Positions 5,241-5,359 of a stretch of DNA of 5,359 bases are shown piece after piece. The notes beneath the pieces were generated by a model. The model was not told the DNA's origin and searched no databases. It saw only the letters and a list, made by a program, of their open reading frames with translations. This DNA is from Bacteroidota bacterium. GTDB lineage: Bacteria; Bacteroidota; Bacteroidia; B-17B0; Aurantibacillaceae. The stretch covers positions 1 to 5,359 of the forward strand of contig JANYBY010000302.1 of assembly GCA_025360565.1 (NCBI GenBank), read 5' to 3'. Numbering within the stretch: the first letter of the stretch is position 1; each line of letters begins with the position of its first letter. Made by a program: the position numbers and the translations under genes.

Positions 5241-5359
5241 TCACAACAAAGATCCCCATCCTGATCAGATCTTCAAGAAATACGCGCTTTCCTTTATACA
5301 AGGCAGTTACAAAGGCATCGGTTTGGCCGGCTTCAATAACCTTTTTGTTCTTTTCCCAG
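5236..5359 (-). CDS. C-terminal end of an unidentified protein (partial)
   Basis: An open minus-strand frame enters from the right edge and ends at TAG (5238-5236), giving the last 40 residues. It begins WEKNKKVIEAG and ends EDLIRMGIFVVR. The composition looks like a folded cytoplasmic protein: charged residues alternate with hydrophobic ones, and there is no low-complexity sequence, sorting domain or transmembrane segment. The other two minus-strand frames are less convincing, one being stopped early by TGA. I do not recognise the family from this short piece. The stop codon and the preceding base lie in the terminal repeat of the GxxExxY cassette, so the last one or two residues could have been altered when the cassette arrived. 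Confidence 0.65.
   Translation of the reverse strand, partial: WEKNKKVIEAGQTDAFVTALYKGKRVFLEDLIRMGIFVVR

Overview
The window looks like chromosomal DNA from a member of the Bacteroidota (Flavobacteriia, Sphingobacteriia or Chitinophagia type). The base composition is AT-rich. There are no Shine-Dalgarno sequences, only A-rich stretches before the start codons. One gene encodes a secreted protein with a type IX secretion (T9SS) C-terminal sorting domain, another encodes the N-terminus of an IgGFc-binding-like surface protein, and the DUF58, DUF3467 and GxxExxY families are all common in this phylum. The exact genus cannot be read from the sequence.

Layout. Positions 1-275 (minus) hold the N-terminus of a large secreted protein that runs off the left edge. 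It diverges from a DUF58/von Willebrand A-like gene at 378-1304 (plus). This meets a T9SS cargo gene at 1462-2328 (minus) tail to tail, and the gap between them holds a GC-rich palindromic interspersed repeat (about 1314-1451). From there everything is on the minus strand. Read in the direction of transcription, the order is: an unidentified gene tail (5359-5236), a small GxxExxY gene (5132-4737), a uridine phosphorylase-like gene (4599-3736), pyrF (3553-2732), DUF3467 (2721-2410), then the T9SS cargo gene. A second, diverged copy of the palindromic repeat (about 3598-3720) sits between the phosphorylase gene and pyrF.

How the genes relate. The phosphorylase and PyrF both act in uridine/UMP metabolism (salvage and de novo synthesis), and pyrF is tightly linked to the DUF3467 gene by a 10-nt gap. 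The DUF58 protein would be expected to work with a MoxR AAA+ ATPase that is not in this window. The two secreted proteins are exported by Sec, and the T9SS cargo then crosses the outer membrane through the Por machinery.

The most unusual part is 4600-5240. The GxxExxY gene is enclosed by a perfect 14-bp inverted repeat and by about 90-bp palindromic arms that are direct repeats of each other. The cassette supplies the stop codon of the gene on one side and abuts the start codon of the phosphorylase gene on the other. This is the best candidate for a little-described mobile or selfish unit. The family itself is known, so novelty lies in the cassette architecture rather than the protein.
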